A DNA stretch of 64,000 nucleotides. Origin: Alloacidobacterium sp035547425. GTDB lineage: Bacteria; Acidobacteriota; Terriglobia; Terriglobales; Acidobacteriaceae. The stretch lies in contig DASZUU010000034.1 in NCBI GenBank assembly GCA_035547425.1, positions 1 through 64,000 on the forward strand. The letters run 5' to 3'. This document shows positions 16,183-25,389 of this stretch, one piece after another. The first letter of the stretch is position 1. Every line of letters starts with the position of its first letter. Under the pieces are notes generated by a model. That model ran no database searches. It was not told where the DNA came from and was given only the letters and a program-made list of their open reading frames with translations. The position numbers and the translations under genes were made by a program.

Positions 16183-17400
16183 TTATGACAAAATCCCCAA
16201 CTTCTTTGCGGTCTTTTCCAGCGTATCGAGTGCCTGATCGAGCTGCTCCCTGGTGTGCTCGCTGGTCATGATGGTGCGGATGCGGGCTTTGCCTTCGGGA
16301 ACGGTGGGGAAGGCGATGCCTGTGGCCATGACGCCTGCATCGAAGAGTGCTTTCGAGAACTCCATCGTCTTTTTGCCGTCGCCGATGATGATGGGCGTGA
16401 TGGGCGTTTCGCTTGCCGGAGTGGTGATGCCACCGATATCAAAGCCGATGCGGCCTAATTCAGCCTTGAAGTAGCGGGCGTTGTCCCACAGGCGCTCGAT
16501 GCGCTCCGGCTCGTTCTCCAGCAGATCGAACGCGGCGATGCAGGTCGCGGTGACCGATGGCGGATGCGAGGTGGAGAAGAGGAATGGGCGGGCGCGATGG
16601 TAGAGGTAGTCGATGAGATCGCGGCTGCCGCAGACGTATCCACCTAATGCGCCGATGGCTTTCGAGAGCGTGCCTACCTGGATGTCGACGCGTCCATGAC
16701 AGTTGAAGTGATCGATGGAGCCGCGGCCATTGCGTCCGAGAACGCCGGAGGCATGCGCGTCGTCGACCATCATGATGGCTCCGTATTTGTCGGCTAGATC
16801 GCAGAGCTTGTCGACGGGACCGATGTCGCCATCCATGGAGAAAACGCCGTCGGTGATGATGAGCTTGCGGCCCGGTTCATTTTCGATTTCTTTCAGCAGC
16901 TCTTCCGCGTGGGCTACGTCTTTGTGGCGGAAGACCTTGATCTTTGCGCGAGAGAGGCGCGCGCCGTCGATGATGCTGGCGTGATTCAGCTCGTCGGAGA
17001 TGATGAAGTCTTCTTTGCCGAGGATAGAGGAGACGGTTCCGGCGTTGGCGGTGAAACCGCTCTGGAAGACGACGCAGGCTTCGACATTTTTGAAGCGGGC
17101 GATCTTCTCTTCCAGCTCCATGTGAATCTTCATGGTTCCGGCAATGGTGCGGACGGCTCCGGAGCCGACGCCGTAGGTTTTGGTGGCTTCGATGGCGGCT
17201 TCGCGCAGCTTAGGATGATCGCAGAGACCGAGGTAGTTGTTGGAGGCGAGATTGATGACCTTTTTGCCGTCATAGGTGCAGACCGGTCCCTGCACATCGT
17301 CGAGGACGCGCAGCTTGAAATAGGTTCCGCGTTGTTTGAGATCATCGAGTTGCGCGGTGAGGTGCCTGAGCTGGGGACGCTGAGAGAGCGTAGTCGACAT
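16183..17400 (-). CDS. kbl: Alpha-oxoamine synthase, glycine C-acetyltransferase-like
   Basis: The 405-aa PLP enzyme joins an amino acid to an acyl-CoA. Landmarks are NNYLGLCDHPKL, the GSGAVRTIAGT substrate loop, DELNHASIIDG, MMVDDAHASGVLG with the PLP-ring Asp, and the Schiff-base Lys in GTLSKAIGALGGY. Similarity to Kbl (2-amino-3-ketobutyrate CoA ligase) is strongest by eye, but no threonine dehydrogenase gene is next to it. BioF-like or serine palmitoyltransferase-like roles remain possible. It is divergent from the lipoprotein gene at 17528. Confidence 0.78.
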   Translation of the reverse strand: MSTTLSQRPQLRHLTAQLDDLKQRGTYFKLRVLDDVQGPVCTYDGKKVINLASNNYLGLCDHPKLREAAIEATKTYGVGSGAVRTIAGTMKIHMELEEKIARFKNVEACVVFQSGFTANAGTVSSILGKEDFIISDELNHASIIDGARLSRAKIKVFRHKDVAHAEELLKEIENEPGRKLIITDGVFSMDGDIGPVDKLCDLADKYGAIMMVDDAHASGVLGRNGRGSIDHFNCHGRVDIQVGTLSKAIGALGGYVCGSRDLIDYLYHRARPFLFSTSHPPSVTATCIAAFDLLENEPERIERLWDNARYFKAELGRIGFDIGGITTPASETPITPIIIGDGKKTMEFSKALFDAGVMATGIAFPTVPEGKARIRTIMTSEHTREQLDQALDTLEKTAKKLGILS

Positions 17401-17527
17401 GAAGTTGCCTCTGTTAAGAAAATAGGTAACTTAACATCGTATCGTGGATGGCAGGGGGACGGCATCCCGGCACGGGATTGCATCTGAGTTGAGGGCAATT
17501 GAGCGAAAGCGAGGAGAACGTAAAAGG

Positions 17528-18328
17528 ATGAAGCACTACTCACGAATTGCCGTTTTATTGGCTGTTTCTTTCATTGCGGGATGCCATAAGAGCGCACAGA
17601 ATGCGGAGAACCCTCCGACACAACCGGCGGCTGACCAATCGCAGAGCGCGGCGGCTCCTGCACCAGCGCAGCCTTCAGCCGGCACTCCGGCACAAAGTTC
17701 TGCAACTGCTTCGGGTTCACCGGCTCCGGCTGCTGCTCCTTCCGGAGCGGTTACGCCGACGCCAAGCCAGCCTGTAGCTCCTCAGCAGGCGGCCAATGCT
17801 CCGGCACCGGCGGTGGCTCCTCTGCCTGAGGTTCCGGCAGGCACCGTACTTAGCATTCGCATGAACCAGGCAATTAATGTGAAGCACACCGCGGCAGGCG
17901 CGCCCTTTACCGGAACGATCGTCAACCCAATCCTGGTGGACGGCAATACCGTGATTCCCTCGGGAGCGACGGCAGAAGGCATGGTGGTACGCGCCCATAA
18001 ACGCGGACGCTTCAAAGGAGCTTCCTATCTGCAACTGACGCTCACCGGCTTAGATGTGAACGGGCAGCACTATCGCATTGATACCAGCAGCCTCACGCGC
18101 ACGAAAAAAGGCAAAGGGAAGCGTACTTTTGGGTTTATCGGCGGCGGTACAGGCCTGGGCATGTTGATTGGCGGCGTGGCAACGGGCGGTGTCGGCCTGC
18201 TGGTTGGCGGGCTGGCAGGAGCGGGCGCGGGCACGGGACTGGCCGCGTTTACAGGGAATAAAGATATTACGATCCCGGCAGAATCGGTGGTGAACTTCAA
18301 GCTGGCTGCGCCGATTCATCTGCGGTGA
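17528..18328 (+). CDS. Glycine-zipper lipoprotein with Pro/Ala-rich linker
   Basis: From the ATG at 17528 (GGAG about 13 nt upstream) the 266-aa protein has a lipoprotein signal peptide ending FIAGC-H. A low-complexity Pro/Ala/Gln/Ser linker spans about 25-105. A beta-rich domain (about 110-205) holds GTVLSIRMNQAINVKHTAAG. A Gly-rich segment (about 210-250, GGGTGLGMLIGGVATGGVG) resembles glycine zippers that insert into or span membranes. It is probably anchored in the cell envelope. The function is unknown. A hairpin terminator follows. Confidence 0.8.
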   Translation: MKHYSRIAVLLAVSFIAGCHKSAQNAENPPTQPAADQSQSAAAPAPAQPSAGTPAQSSATASGSPAPAAAPSGAVTPTPSQPVAPQQAANAPAPAVAPLPEVPAGTVLSIRMNQAINVKHTAAGAPFTGTIVNPILVDGNTVIPSGATAEGMVVRAHKRGRFKGASYLQLTLTGLDVNGQHYRIDTSSLTRTKKGKGKRTFGFIGGGTGLGMLIGGVATGGVGLLVGGLAGAGAGTGLAAFTGNKDITIPAESVVNFKLAAPIHLR

Positions 18329-18343
18329 GGCTTCAAAAATCAT

Positions 18344-18390
18344 CGCCCCATGCCAGCCGACATTTCGCTTGCATGGGGCGTTTCTGTTAT
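18344..18390 (+). terminator. Long-loop hairpin terminator
   Basis: CGCCCCATGC (18344-18353) pairs perfectly with GCATGGGGCG (18371-18380) around a 17-nt loop and is followed by TTTCTGTTATT. It lies 15 nt after the lipoprotein stop. Confidence 0.6.
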
Positions 18391-18451
18391 TCCGCCATTT
18401 CATTCCGTTCAGGATGGGCCACTGGAATTTGCCGAAGACAATGTTTCGGGA

Positions 18452-19528
18452 TTAATGGCCTTCCGTATGGTGCGGCAATGGCCGAGGTCCAGGGCCATCC
18501 TTGGTCATTTTGACCGGCTCGATATTTCCATTGGCATCGAAGATCATGCGATCGATTGCCAAGACGCGCTGATTGGGGCCGGTGGTTCCCAGAGGGTGCC
18601 GATGATAGACGATGTACCATTCGTCGGTTCCGGGGATATGCAGAACGGAATGATGGCCGGGGCCGTTGGCGACGGCGGGATCGGTTTGCAGAATTTTGCC
18701 CATAGGCTCGAATGGGCCGGTAGGGCTGCTGCTTTTGGCATAGGCCACGCCATAGCTGGAATCGCCCCAATCGCCTTCAGACCACATGAAGTAGTACACG
18801 CCTTTACGCTTGATGACAAACGGGCCTTCGACATAGTGCTCGGGCGTGATTTCCTTGTACATGGAACCGTCTTTCATAGGAATGACGCGCTTGAGATCGG
18901 ATGAAAGTCGCGCCACATTACAGTGGCCCTGGCCGCCGTAATAAAAGTAGATGGAGCCGTCATCGTCCTTGAAGACCATGGGATCGATAGGCTGCGCGCC
19001 GTTGTGGAACTGGCCGATCAGCGGCTTGCCCAGCGCATCGATGAAAGGCCCGCCGGGATTGTCGCTGACAGCTACGCCGATACCTCCGAGGAAGGTGTCG
19101 TTCTTTTGAATGTCGTTGGCTGCGAAGAAGAGATAGTACTTGCCGTTCAGGTGAATCGCTGTGGGCGCCCAAATGGCATAGGCAGCCCAGGCGACATTCT
19201 TTATATCGAGCACTGCCGGATGGCGGGTCCAATGGACAAGATCGGGCGAGGAAAATGCATCGAGCGAAGTATGCAGCAGGTATACCGGATGAATCACGTG
19301 TCCCGTGCGAAGCTTCTGCTGCAGGGGATTGAAGGCGCGGTTCCGGTTGATGTCGGCTTCCGGACTAGAAGAGGTGGGGTAAATCCAGTATTCGCCGTTG
19401 AAGATATGAATCTCGGGATCCGCATACCAGCCTAGTTGCGCAAGATTGCGATTCGCCTGCGCGCGGGCAGCAACGATAGACAAGGAACAGGCAAGCAGAA
19501 ACAGGGCAGCGCGAAGAGGTCGGCGCAA
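18452..19528 (-). CDS. Secreted glycoside hydrolase family 43 enzyme
   Basis: The 358-aa protein has a signal peptide ending near AARAQA and a five-bladed beta-propeller. GH43 catalytic residues are in place: the general base Asp37 in YADPEI, the pKa-modulating Asp182 in IDPMVF and the general acid Glu234 in VEGPF. Family members remove arabinose or xylose from plant hemicellulose. No carbohydrate-binding module follows. The specificity (arabinofuranosidase or xylosidase) cannot be decided. The CE15 esterase at 35601 fits the same lifestyle. Confidence 0.9.
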   Translation of the reverse strand: MRRPLRAALFLLACSLSIVAARAQANRNLAQLGWYADPEIHIFNGEYWIYPTSSSPEADINRNRAFNPLQQKLRTGHVIHPVYLLHTSLDAFSSPDLVHWTRHPAVLDIKNVAWAAYAIWAPTAIHLNGKYYLFFAANDIQKNDTFLGGIGVAVSDNPGGPFIDALGKPLIGQFHNGAQPIDPMVFKDDDGSIYFYYGGQGHCNVARLSSDLKRVIPMKDGSMYKEITPEHYVEGPFVIKRKGVYYFMWSEGDWGDSSYGVAYAKSSSPTGPFEPMGKILQTDPAVANGPGHHSVLHIPGTDEWYIVYHRHPLGTTGPNQRVLAIDRMIFDANGNIEPVKMTKDGPGPRPLPHHTEGH

Positions 19529-19610
19529 GATATTCCTCCAGTTGTATCTCTACGCGGAGCCGGGGCTCGCGCAGATTCTTAATTTTCTCGAATAGAAACT
19601 CAGATCAATC

Positions 19611-19949
19611 TTAGCCCGGGGGCCAGTGCATCGGGCGGCCGCCGATGACATGCAGGTGCAGATGGGAGACGGTTTGTCCGCCTTCGGCTCCGGTATTGAT
19701 GACGGTGCGATAGCCCTTGTCGAGATGATGCTGGGCGGCCAACTTTTTGGCGACGATATGGATATGGCCCAGAACGGCGGCGTCTGCTTCTTCGGCCTCG
19801 GCGAGAGACGCAATATGCCTGCGAGGCACAATCAGCAGATGCACGGGAGCTTTTGGATCAATGTCGGCGAAGGCGTAGACCTGATCGTCTTCGTAGACTT
19901 TTTTCGACGGGATGCTTCCGGCGATGATTTTGCAGAAAAGACAATCCAT
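19611..19949 (-). CDS. HIT-family nucleotide hydrolase (HinT-like)
   Basis: From the ATG at 19949 the 112-aa protein starts MDCLFCKIIAG, the standard HinT N-terminus with a CxxC zinc half-site. It carries the catalytic HLHLHVIGG motif near its C-terminus. Such proteins cleave purine nucleoside phosphoramidates. It is divergent from the DsbA-like gene. The length is normal for the family. Confidence 0.93.
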   Translation of the reverse strand: MDCLFCKIIAGSIPSKKVYEDDQVYAFADIDPKAPVHLLIVPRRHIASLAEAEEADAAVLGHIHIVAKKLAAQHHLDKGYRTVINTGAEGGQTVSHLHLHVIGGRPMHWPPG

Positions 19950-20028
19950 GCCGTCAGGATATCGCATGCGCCCGCAAAGGAGCGCCTGCAGGGCTGTCCG
20001 TTAAAATAGGGGGAGAGCCTCTACGCCC

Positions 20029-20715
20029 ATGTTATTTTCTCAGCGATTGATCTTCAGGATTTCTGCCGCCTTCGCGGTGACGGCAGCGTTGATGGCAACG
20101 CCTTTACACGCGCAGTTCTCCAATCCATCGGCAGCGCCTACAACGCCGGTACACAATGCGAGAGCATTGCGCCCGCCGGCAGGGGCGAGGGTGGCGATCT
20201 ATGAGTTCGAGGACCTGGAGTGTCCGGATTGCGCGCGCGCGAATCCGCTGCTGAAGGAAGCTGCGGAGAAATATCACATTCCCTGGGTGCGGCATGATTT
20301 TCCCTTGCCGTTCCATACATGGAGCTTCGATGCGGCGGTAGATGCGCGCTGGTTCGATACGAAATCGAAGAAGCTCGGGGATGAGTTCCGCGATGCGGTT
20401 TTCGCGAATCAGCCGAGCATTACGACGCAGGATCAGCTTCGAACCTTTGCGCAGAAGTTTGCCCAGGACCATAAGCTGGCGTTTCCCTTTGTCGTCGATC
20501 CACAGGGGAAGCTGGCCGCGGAGGTAAAGGCAGACTACGACCTCGGGCAGAGCATCGGCATCCAGCACACGCCGACGATCTGGATTGTGACGAACAGGAC
20601 CAGCGGCACGCCGTTTGTTGAAGTAGTGGATCGAGGGAGGCTCTACGAGCTGATCGATCAGGCGCTGGCAGACACAAAGAATGAGGCGGCTGCTCATCGC
20701 CCCAGCGGCAGATAA
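20029..20715 (+). CDS. Exported DsbA-like thioredoxin-fold protein
   Basis: The 228-aa protein has a signal peptide ending near ATPLHAQ and a thioredoxin/DsbA-like domain from about residue 52. The redox site is CPDC (Cys65, Cys68) after FEDLE, and the cis-Pro loop is HTPTIWI. It is probably periplasmic and makes or isomerises disulfides. No DsbB partner is visible nearby. The fmdB gene follows after 34 bp and may share its transcript. Confidence 0.88.
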   Translation: MLFSQRLIFRISAAFAVTAALMATPLHAQFSNPSAAPTTPVHNARALRPPAGARVAIYEFEDLECPDCARANPLLKEAAEKYHIPWVRHDFPLPFHTWSFDAAVDARWFDTKSKKLGDEFRDAVFANQPSITTQDQLRTFAQKFAQDHKLAFPFVVDPQGKLAAEVKADYDLGQSIGIQHTPTIWIVTNRTSGTPFVEVVDRGRLYELIDQALADTKNEAAAHRPSGR

Positions 20716-20749
20716 AATAGAGATAGAGATTTTTGAGGGGAGTACATCC

Positions 20750-21058
20750 GTGCCGTTATACGAATATCGGTGCAAAGCCTGCGGGCATCAATTTGAAAAG
20801 ATACAGAGCTTCAGCGCTCCGGAAGAAAAAATATGTCCGGTATGCGGTGGAGAGGTGGAACGGCTGCTGTCCGCTCCAGCGGTGCAGTTCAAGGGATCGG
20901 GCTGGTATGTGACGGACTACGCGGGGAAGAGCGCCAGCAAGTCTCCGGCTGCGTCTGCCGGTTCGGGCGATACATCGAAGGCGGAGAGCAAGCCTTCCGC
21001 TTCTACAGCAGAGAGCAGCGCTCCGGCTGCCTCGTCTGCGGCTAAAAAAAGCGAATAA
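20750..21058 (+). CDS. FmdB-family zinc-ribbon protein
   Basis: The start is the GTG at 20750, placed 8 nt after GGGGAG; frames starting earlier would overlap the upstream gene. The 102-aa product opens PLYEYRCKACGHQFE and has a four-Cys zinc ribbon (C8, C11, C29, C32). A low-complexity Ser/Ala/Lys tail makes up its second half. FmdB-type proteins are small putative regulators of unknown target. Confidence 0.88.
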   Translation: MPLYEYRCKACGHQFEKIQSFSAPEEKICPVCGGEVERLLSAPAVQFKGSGWYVTDYAGKSASKSPAASAGSGDTSKAESKPSASTAESSAPAASSAAKKSE

Positions 21059-21062
21059 GAAA

Positions 21063-21092
21063 AGCGCCTGCGATGCAGGCGCTATTTCTTTG
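21063..21092. terminator. Shared terminator between convergent genes
   Basis: AGCGCCTGC and GCAGGCGCT close on GAT. The minus-strand side continues into TTTTCTTATT and the plus-strand side into TATTTCTTTG. It serves fmdB and the DUF6496 gene, whose stop codon lies at the edge of the stem. Confidence 0.75.
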
Positions 21093-21372
21093 ATGATGAC
21101 TTCTTTGTAGATTTTTTGGCAGAACTCTTCTTCGTGGATTTTTTCTTCGCAGAAGATTTTTTGGTTGCCGATTTTTTCTTCGCTGGAACTTTTGCGCCCT
21201 TCTTGCGCGCTTCTGAGAGGCCGATTGCGATGGCCTGCTTGCGGCTAGTCACTTTTTTCTTGCTGCGCCCGCTCTTCAGCTTACCCTTCTTCATCGCATG
21301 CATTTCGCGCTCGACGGATTTACCGGCAGCTTTTCCGTATTTGCGGGAGCTGGATTTCTTTTTTGCGGCCAT
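21082..21372 (-). CDS. Lys-rich histone-like DUF6496 protein
   Basis: The 96-aa protein starts MAAKKKSSSRKYGKAAGKSV and has the DUF6496 core MHAMKKGKLKSGRSKKKVTS. It ends in a histone-H1-like tail of Lys/Ser/Ala/Thr repeats (about 62-96). GGAGG lies 8 nt before the ATG. The composition suggests nucleic-acid binding and chromosome compaction, but this is inference. It resembles small basic proteins common in acidobacteria. Confidence 0.8.
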   Translation of the reverse strand: MAAKKKSSSRKYGKAAGKSVEREMHAMKKGKLKSGRSKKKVTSRKQAIAIGLSEARKKGAKVPAKKKSATKKSSAKKKSTKKSSAKKSTKKSSSKK

Positions 21373-21433
21373 CGTACTTTCCTCCAGAATGTGGGAAGCA
21401 CGAGAGCCGCTTGAGGTTGCGTGAAGGAATTTA

Positions 21434-22963
21434 CTATCTGGCTACAGCCGCGGGCAGAATATCTTCAACATCGACCCACTCGGTAGGATAGTTGCCGGTA
21501 TAGCAGGCGACACAAAAGCGATTCCCTTCACCGCCATCGCAGGCTTTTTGTAACCCTTCGAGCGACAAATAGGCGAGCGAATCCGCCTCGATGAAGCGGC
21601 GAATTTCTTCGATGGAATTGTTAGCGGCGATCAAATCTCTTTTGCGCGGCGTATCTACTCCGTAGAAACACGGGGAGACGGTGGGCGGGCAGCTGATGCG
21701 CAGATGCACTTCCTTTGCGCCCGCAGCGCGCACCATGCGCACGATCTTGCGGCTGGTGGTGCCGCGAATGATGGAGTCATCCACAAGAATGATGCGCTTG
21801 CCTTCGAGCAGATTGCGGACGGGATTCAATTTGAGCTTGACGCCGAAATCGCGCACGCGCTGTTCCGGCTCAATGAAGGTGCGGCCCACGTAATGATTGC
21901 GGATGAGGCCGAAGCGGAAAGGGACGCCGCTTTCGGCAGCGTAGCCGATGGCCGCAGTCACGCCGCTGTCCGGCACGGGCACGACGAGATCGGCGGGCAC
22001 ATGCGATTCGCGCACGAGCTGGCGACCCATTTCTTCGCGGCTTTCCTGCACCCAGCGGTTATAGATCTTGCTGTCAGGGCGCGCAAAGTAGACGTGCTCG
22101 AAGATGCAGCTCGATTGCGGAATGCCGGTGGAGTATTGGCGCGACGTCACCCCGTCGCGCGTCACCATGACGAGCTCGCCGGGCTGCACATCGCGTTCGA
22201 ACTTGGCGCGCAGCAGATCGAAGGCGCAGGTTTCAGAAGCGAAGACGATGGTGTCGGGGCCGTCGGGGTTTTCGATGCGGCCCATCGAAAGCGGGCGGAA
22301 GCCGCGCGGATCGCGAGCGGCAAAGATGCGGTCGCGCGTCATCATGACGATGGAGAATGCTCCATCGACCTGGCGCAAGGAATCAGCAATCGCATCGACG
22401 AGCGTGCCTTCCCGGGAGTGGGCAATTAACTGGACGATGATTTCCGAATCGCTGGTGGTCTGGAAGAATGCGCCTTCGCGCTCGAGCTTTGCACGCACGT
22501 TGCCGAGATTCACAAGGTTGCCGTTGTGCGCGATGGCGATGAGCCCCTTGGTGGAATCGACGCGGATGGGCTGCGCATTCAGCAGAGCGGAGTCGCCGGT
22601 AGTGGAGTAGCGCGTGTGGCCGATGGCCATGTCGCCTTTCAACTTGGCGAGAACTTCTTCCGTGAAGATGTCGGCAACGAGGCCCATGCCCTTGATGTTC
22701 GAGAGCGTCGATCCATCGGCGGTGGCGATACCGGCCGATTCCTGTCCACGATGCTGGAGCGCGTAGAGGCCAAGATAGGCCTGGCGCGCAGCATCGGGAT
22801 GTCCGTGAATGGCGACGACGCCGCATTCTTCGCGGAGCTTGGGGTCGTCTTCATACGTAGCGGTAACTGCAGGTCCCTCCGCTCCGTCGCTGCGCGACTC
22901 CGGCAGGGATGGCACATTCAATGCAGCGATTCCGGGGATACCTTCGATCAGCAAGCGGCTCAC
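21434..22963 (-). CDS. purF: Amidophosphoribosyltransferase
   Basis: The 509-aa PurF makes phosphoribosylamine from PRPP and glutamine, the first purine step. A propeptide of 46 residues precedes the nucleophilic Cys47 in EECGVVAIHGH, so it should be processed. The PRPP loop is ILVDDSIIRGTTS. Cysteines in SCPPTVSPC and RFCVACYTG indicate the Bacillus-type [4Fe-4S] enzyme. The GTG start overlaps the purL stop by 4 nt (GTGA), so the two are coupled. Confidence 0.96.
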   Translation of the reverse strand: MSRLLIEGIPGIAALNVPSLPESRSDGAEGPAVTATYEDDPKLREECGVVAIHGHPDAARQAYLGLYALQHRGQESAGIATADGSTLSNIKGMGLVADIFTEEVLAKLKGDMAIGHTRYSTTGDSALLNAQPIRVDSTKGLIAIAHNGNLVNLGNVRAKLEREGAFFQTTSDSEIIVQLIAHSREGTLVDAIADSLRQVDGAFSIVMMTRDRIFAARDPRGFRPLSMGRIENPDGPDTIVFASETCAFDLLRAKFERDVQPGELVMVTRDGVTSRQYSTGIPQSSCIFEHVYFARPDSKIYNRWVQESREEMGRQLVRESHVPADLVVPVPDSGVTAAIGYAAESGVPFRFGLIRNHYVGRTFIEPEQRVRDFGVKLKLNPVRNLLEGKRIILVDDSIIRGTTSRKIVRMVRAAGAKEVHLRISCPPTVSPCFYGVDTPRKRDLIAANNSIEEIRRFIEADSLAYLSLEGLQKACDGGEGNRFCVACYTGNYPTEWVDVEDILPAAVAR

Positions 22964-25296
22964 GCGAGCACCTCGTCGTAGAGCTTGGCTTCAAGAGCGC
23001 CAGCCCAGATATGCTGCAATCCAGCGACACTTTCGTCAATCACTGTTTTGTTGTTGACCTGAATCCGGAAACGATCTTTCACGGTTTCGCCTATATTTTG
23101 TACCAGCAATCCGGAGTGTTTCTTAACGATGGCTTTGATTTTTTCGACGGCGGCTGCATCGCAGCTTACTAGGACCTGCGTTGCCGATTCACTGAAGAGC
23201 TGCCATGCGATCGGCAGGTCGGGACCTTCCTTCAAGTGCACGCTTAGACCGATGCCGTTGCCGAAAGTTCCCTCGGCCAACGCCACGGCAATGCCGCCGT
23301 CGGAGATGTCGCGGGCGGAATGCGCGAGCCCTGCGTCGGCAATGTCTGCGAGGCATTTGTGCAGCGCGGCTTCGGCTGCGAGATCGAGCGAGGGAGGCGT
23401 TCCCCATAGCTCGCCGAGAACGACTTTGGCATACTCGGAAGAGCCGAATTCGCGGAGACGGTCTTCGATGGTGGGAAGCTTTTGAGCAGCGATAAGCAGC
23501 ACGGAATCGCCTGCCTTTTGAAACGATGAGGGGACGGATTTAGCGACTTCTTCGATAACGCCGACGATGCCGAGAACCGGCGTGGGATAGATGCCTTCGC
23601 CGCGGGTTTCGTTATAGAGCGAAACGTTGCCGCCGGTGACAGGCGTACCGAGCGCTGTGCAGGCTTCGGCGATGCCGTCGATCGCATTCGAGAGCTGCGC
23701 CATGATCTCCGGCTTTTCTGGATTGCCGAAGTTGAGGCAGTTGGTGGCGGCGATAGGCGTTGCGCCGGTGCAGGCGACCTTGCGGGCGGCTTCTGCGACG
23801 GCATGCGATGCACCGAGCCTGGGATCGAGATAGCACCAGCGGCCATTGCCGTCGAGCGCCATGGAAAGGCCGCGCTTGGTGCCCTTGATGCGCATGACGC
23901 CGCCTTCACCACCCGGACCTTGTACGGTGTTGGTCTGCACCATGCTGTCGTATTGCTCATGCACCCAGCGCTTGGAACAGATATTGGATGAGGCAAGCAG
24001 AGCGCGCAAGTCTTCGGTGTAGTCGCGGGTTGAAGCTTTATCTTCGTAACCGAGCTTGTCGAGCGCGCTTCTGGTCGGCTCGGATGCGACAGGGGCTTTC
24101 CACTCGCCGATGGGGCGATGGTAGCGAGGCGCGTCGTCGGTCAAAGACTTGTTGGGGATGTCGGCTTCGAGCTCGCCGCGATGCAGGATGCGCAGGCGGG
24201 GCTCGGCAATCACGGTGCCCACGATGGTGGCATCGAGGCCCCACTTGGCGAAGACATCGAGGAGCTCCTGCTCGCGGCCCTTCTCGGCGACGAGAAGCAT
24301 GCGCTCCTGCGATTCGCTGAGCATCATTTCATAGGCCGTCATGCCGGTTTCGCGCTGTGGGATGTGGTCGAGATTCATCTCGAGGCCGACACCGCCGCGC
24401 GCGCCCATTTCGCAACTGGAGGAGGTGAGCCCGGCTGCGCCCATGTCCTGAATGCCGACGATGGCTCCGGTCTTCATGGCTTCGAGGCAGGCTTCGAGGA
24501 GCAGCTTTTCCATGAAGGGGTCGCCCACCTGGACGTTGGGCCGCTTCTGCTCGGAGCCTTCCTTAAATTCCTCGCTGGCCATGGTAGCGCCGTGGATGCC
24601 GTCGCGTCCGGTTTTTGCGCCAACATAGATGACCGGGTTTCCGACGCCGGTGGCTTTTGCGTAGAAAATTTCATCGCGGCGCACGAGGCCGAGCGCAAAG
24701 GCATTCACCAGCGGATTGCCGGAGTAACAATCTTCAAAGCGCGTTTCACCGCCAAGATTGGGAACACCGAAGCAGTTGCCATATCCGGCGATGCCGTGGA
24801 CAACGCCCTCGACGATGGAATGATTTTTGTGAACGACTTCCTGCGGCGTGTTCTCGTCTTCGGTAAGAGGGCCGAAGCGCAGCGAATCCATCACAGCCAG
24901 CGGACGCGCGCCCATGGTGAAGATATCGCGCAGGATGCCGCCGACTCCGGTAGCCGCTCCCTGGAACGGCTCGATATAGGAGGGATGGTTGTGCGACTCG
25001 ATCTTGAAGGCGCAGGCCCATCCGTCGCCTACGTCGATGATTCCGGCATTTTCGCCGGGACCCTGCACGACGCGATCGCTCTGCGTGGGAAGCCGCTTGA
25101 GGTGCACACGCGAGGACTTGTAGGAGCAGTGCTCGCTCCACATAACGCTGTAAATGCCCAGCTCGGTGAGGCTTGGCGTGCGCCCTAAGGCCGCGACGAT
25201 GCGTTCATACTCTTCAGGTGTGATGCTGTGTTGAGCCAGAAGCTCGGGCGTAACGGTAGTGGCCTGCGGAGCCGCGGGGAGCGATTCTGATTTCAT
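22960..25296 (-). CDS. purL: Phosphoribosylformylglycinamidine synthase subunit PurL
   Basis: From the ATG at 25296 (MKSESLPAAP) the product is 778 aa, the small-PurL type that needs PurQ and PurS partners elsewhere. Landmarks are EHCSYKSSRVHLKRLPT, the ATP/FGAR segments FKIESHNHPSYIEPFQGAATG and GGETRFEDCYSGNPL, and a second AIRS-like half with TPVTGGNVSLYNE. It converts FGAR to FGAM. A frame extending to 25362 has no clear ribosome site. purF follows with overlap. Confidence 0.96.
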   Translation of the reverse strand: MKSESLPAAPQATTVTPELLAQHSITPEEYERIVAALGRTPSLTELGIYSVMWSEHCSYKSSRVHLKRLPTQSDRVVQGPGENAGIIDVGDGWACAFKIESHNHPSYIEPFQGAATGVGGILRDIFTMGARPLAVMDSLRFGPLTEDENTPQEVVHKNHSIVEGVVHGIAGYGNCFGVPNLGGETRFEDCYSGNPLVNAFALGLVRRDEIFYAKATGVGNPVIYVGAKTGRDGIHGATMASEEFKEGSEQKRPNVQVGDPFMEKLLLEACLEAMKTGAIVGIQDMGAAGLTSSSCEMGARGGVGLEMNLDHIPQRETGMTAYEMMLSESQERMLLVAEKGREQELLDVFAKWGLDATIVGTVIAEPRLRILHRGELEADIPNKSLTDDAPRYHRPIGEWKAPVASEPTRSALDKLGYEDKASTRDYTEDLRALLASSNICSKRWVHEQYDSMVQTNTVQGPGGEGGVMRIKGTKRGLSMALDGNGRWCYLDPRLGASHAVAEAARKVACTGATPIAATNCLNFGNPEKPEIMAQLSNAIDGIAEACTALGTPVTGGNVSLYNETRGEGIYPTPVLGIVGVIEEVAKSVPSSFQKAGDSVLLIAAQKLPTIEDRLREFGSSEYAKVVLGELWGTPPSLDLAAEAALHKCLADIADAGLAHSARDISDGGIAVALAEGTFGNGIGLSVHLKEGPDLPIAWQLFSESATQVLVSCDAAAVEKIKAIVKKHSGLLVQNIGETVKDRFRIQVNNKTVIDESVAGLQHIWAGALEAKLYDEVLA

Positions 25297-25345
25297 GACG
25301 GTTACATCTCTATTGTCGCATGGTTCTGAGGCCTTGACTTCTGCC

Positions 25346-25384
25346 CCCTCCTCACCCTTCACTCGGTTCAGGATGGGGCACCCG
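25346..25384. repeat. Dispersed repeat ending CAGGATGGGGCACCC
   Basis: The copy reads CCTCACCCTTCACTCGGTTC then AGGATGGGGCACCCGG. It lies between the homocysteine methyltransferase and purL genes. Confidence 0.6.
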
Positions 25385-25389
25385 GACCT

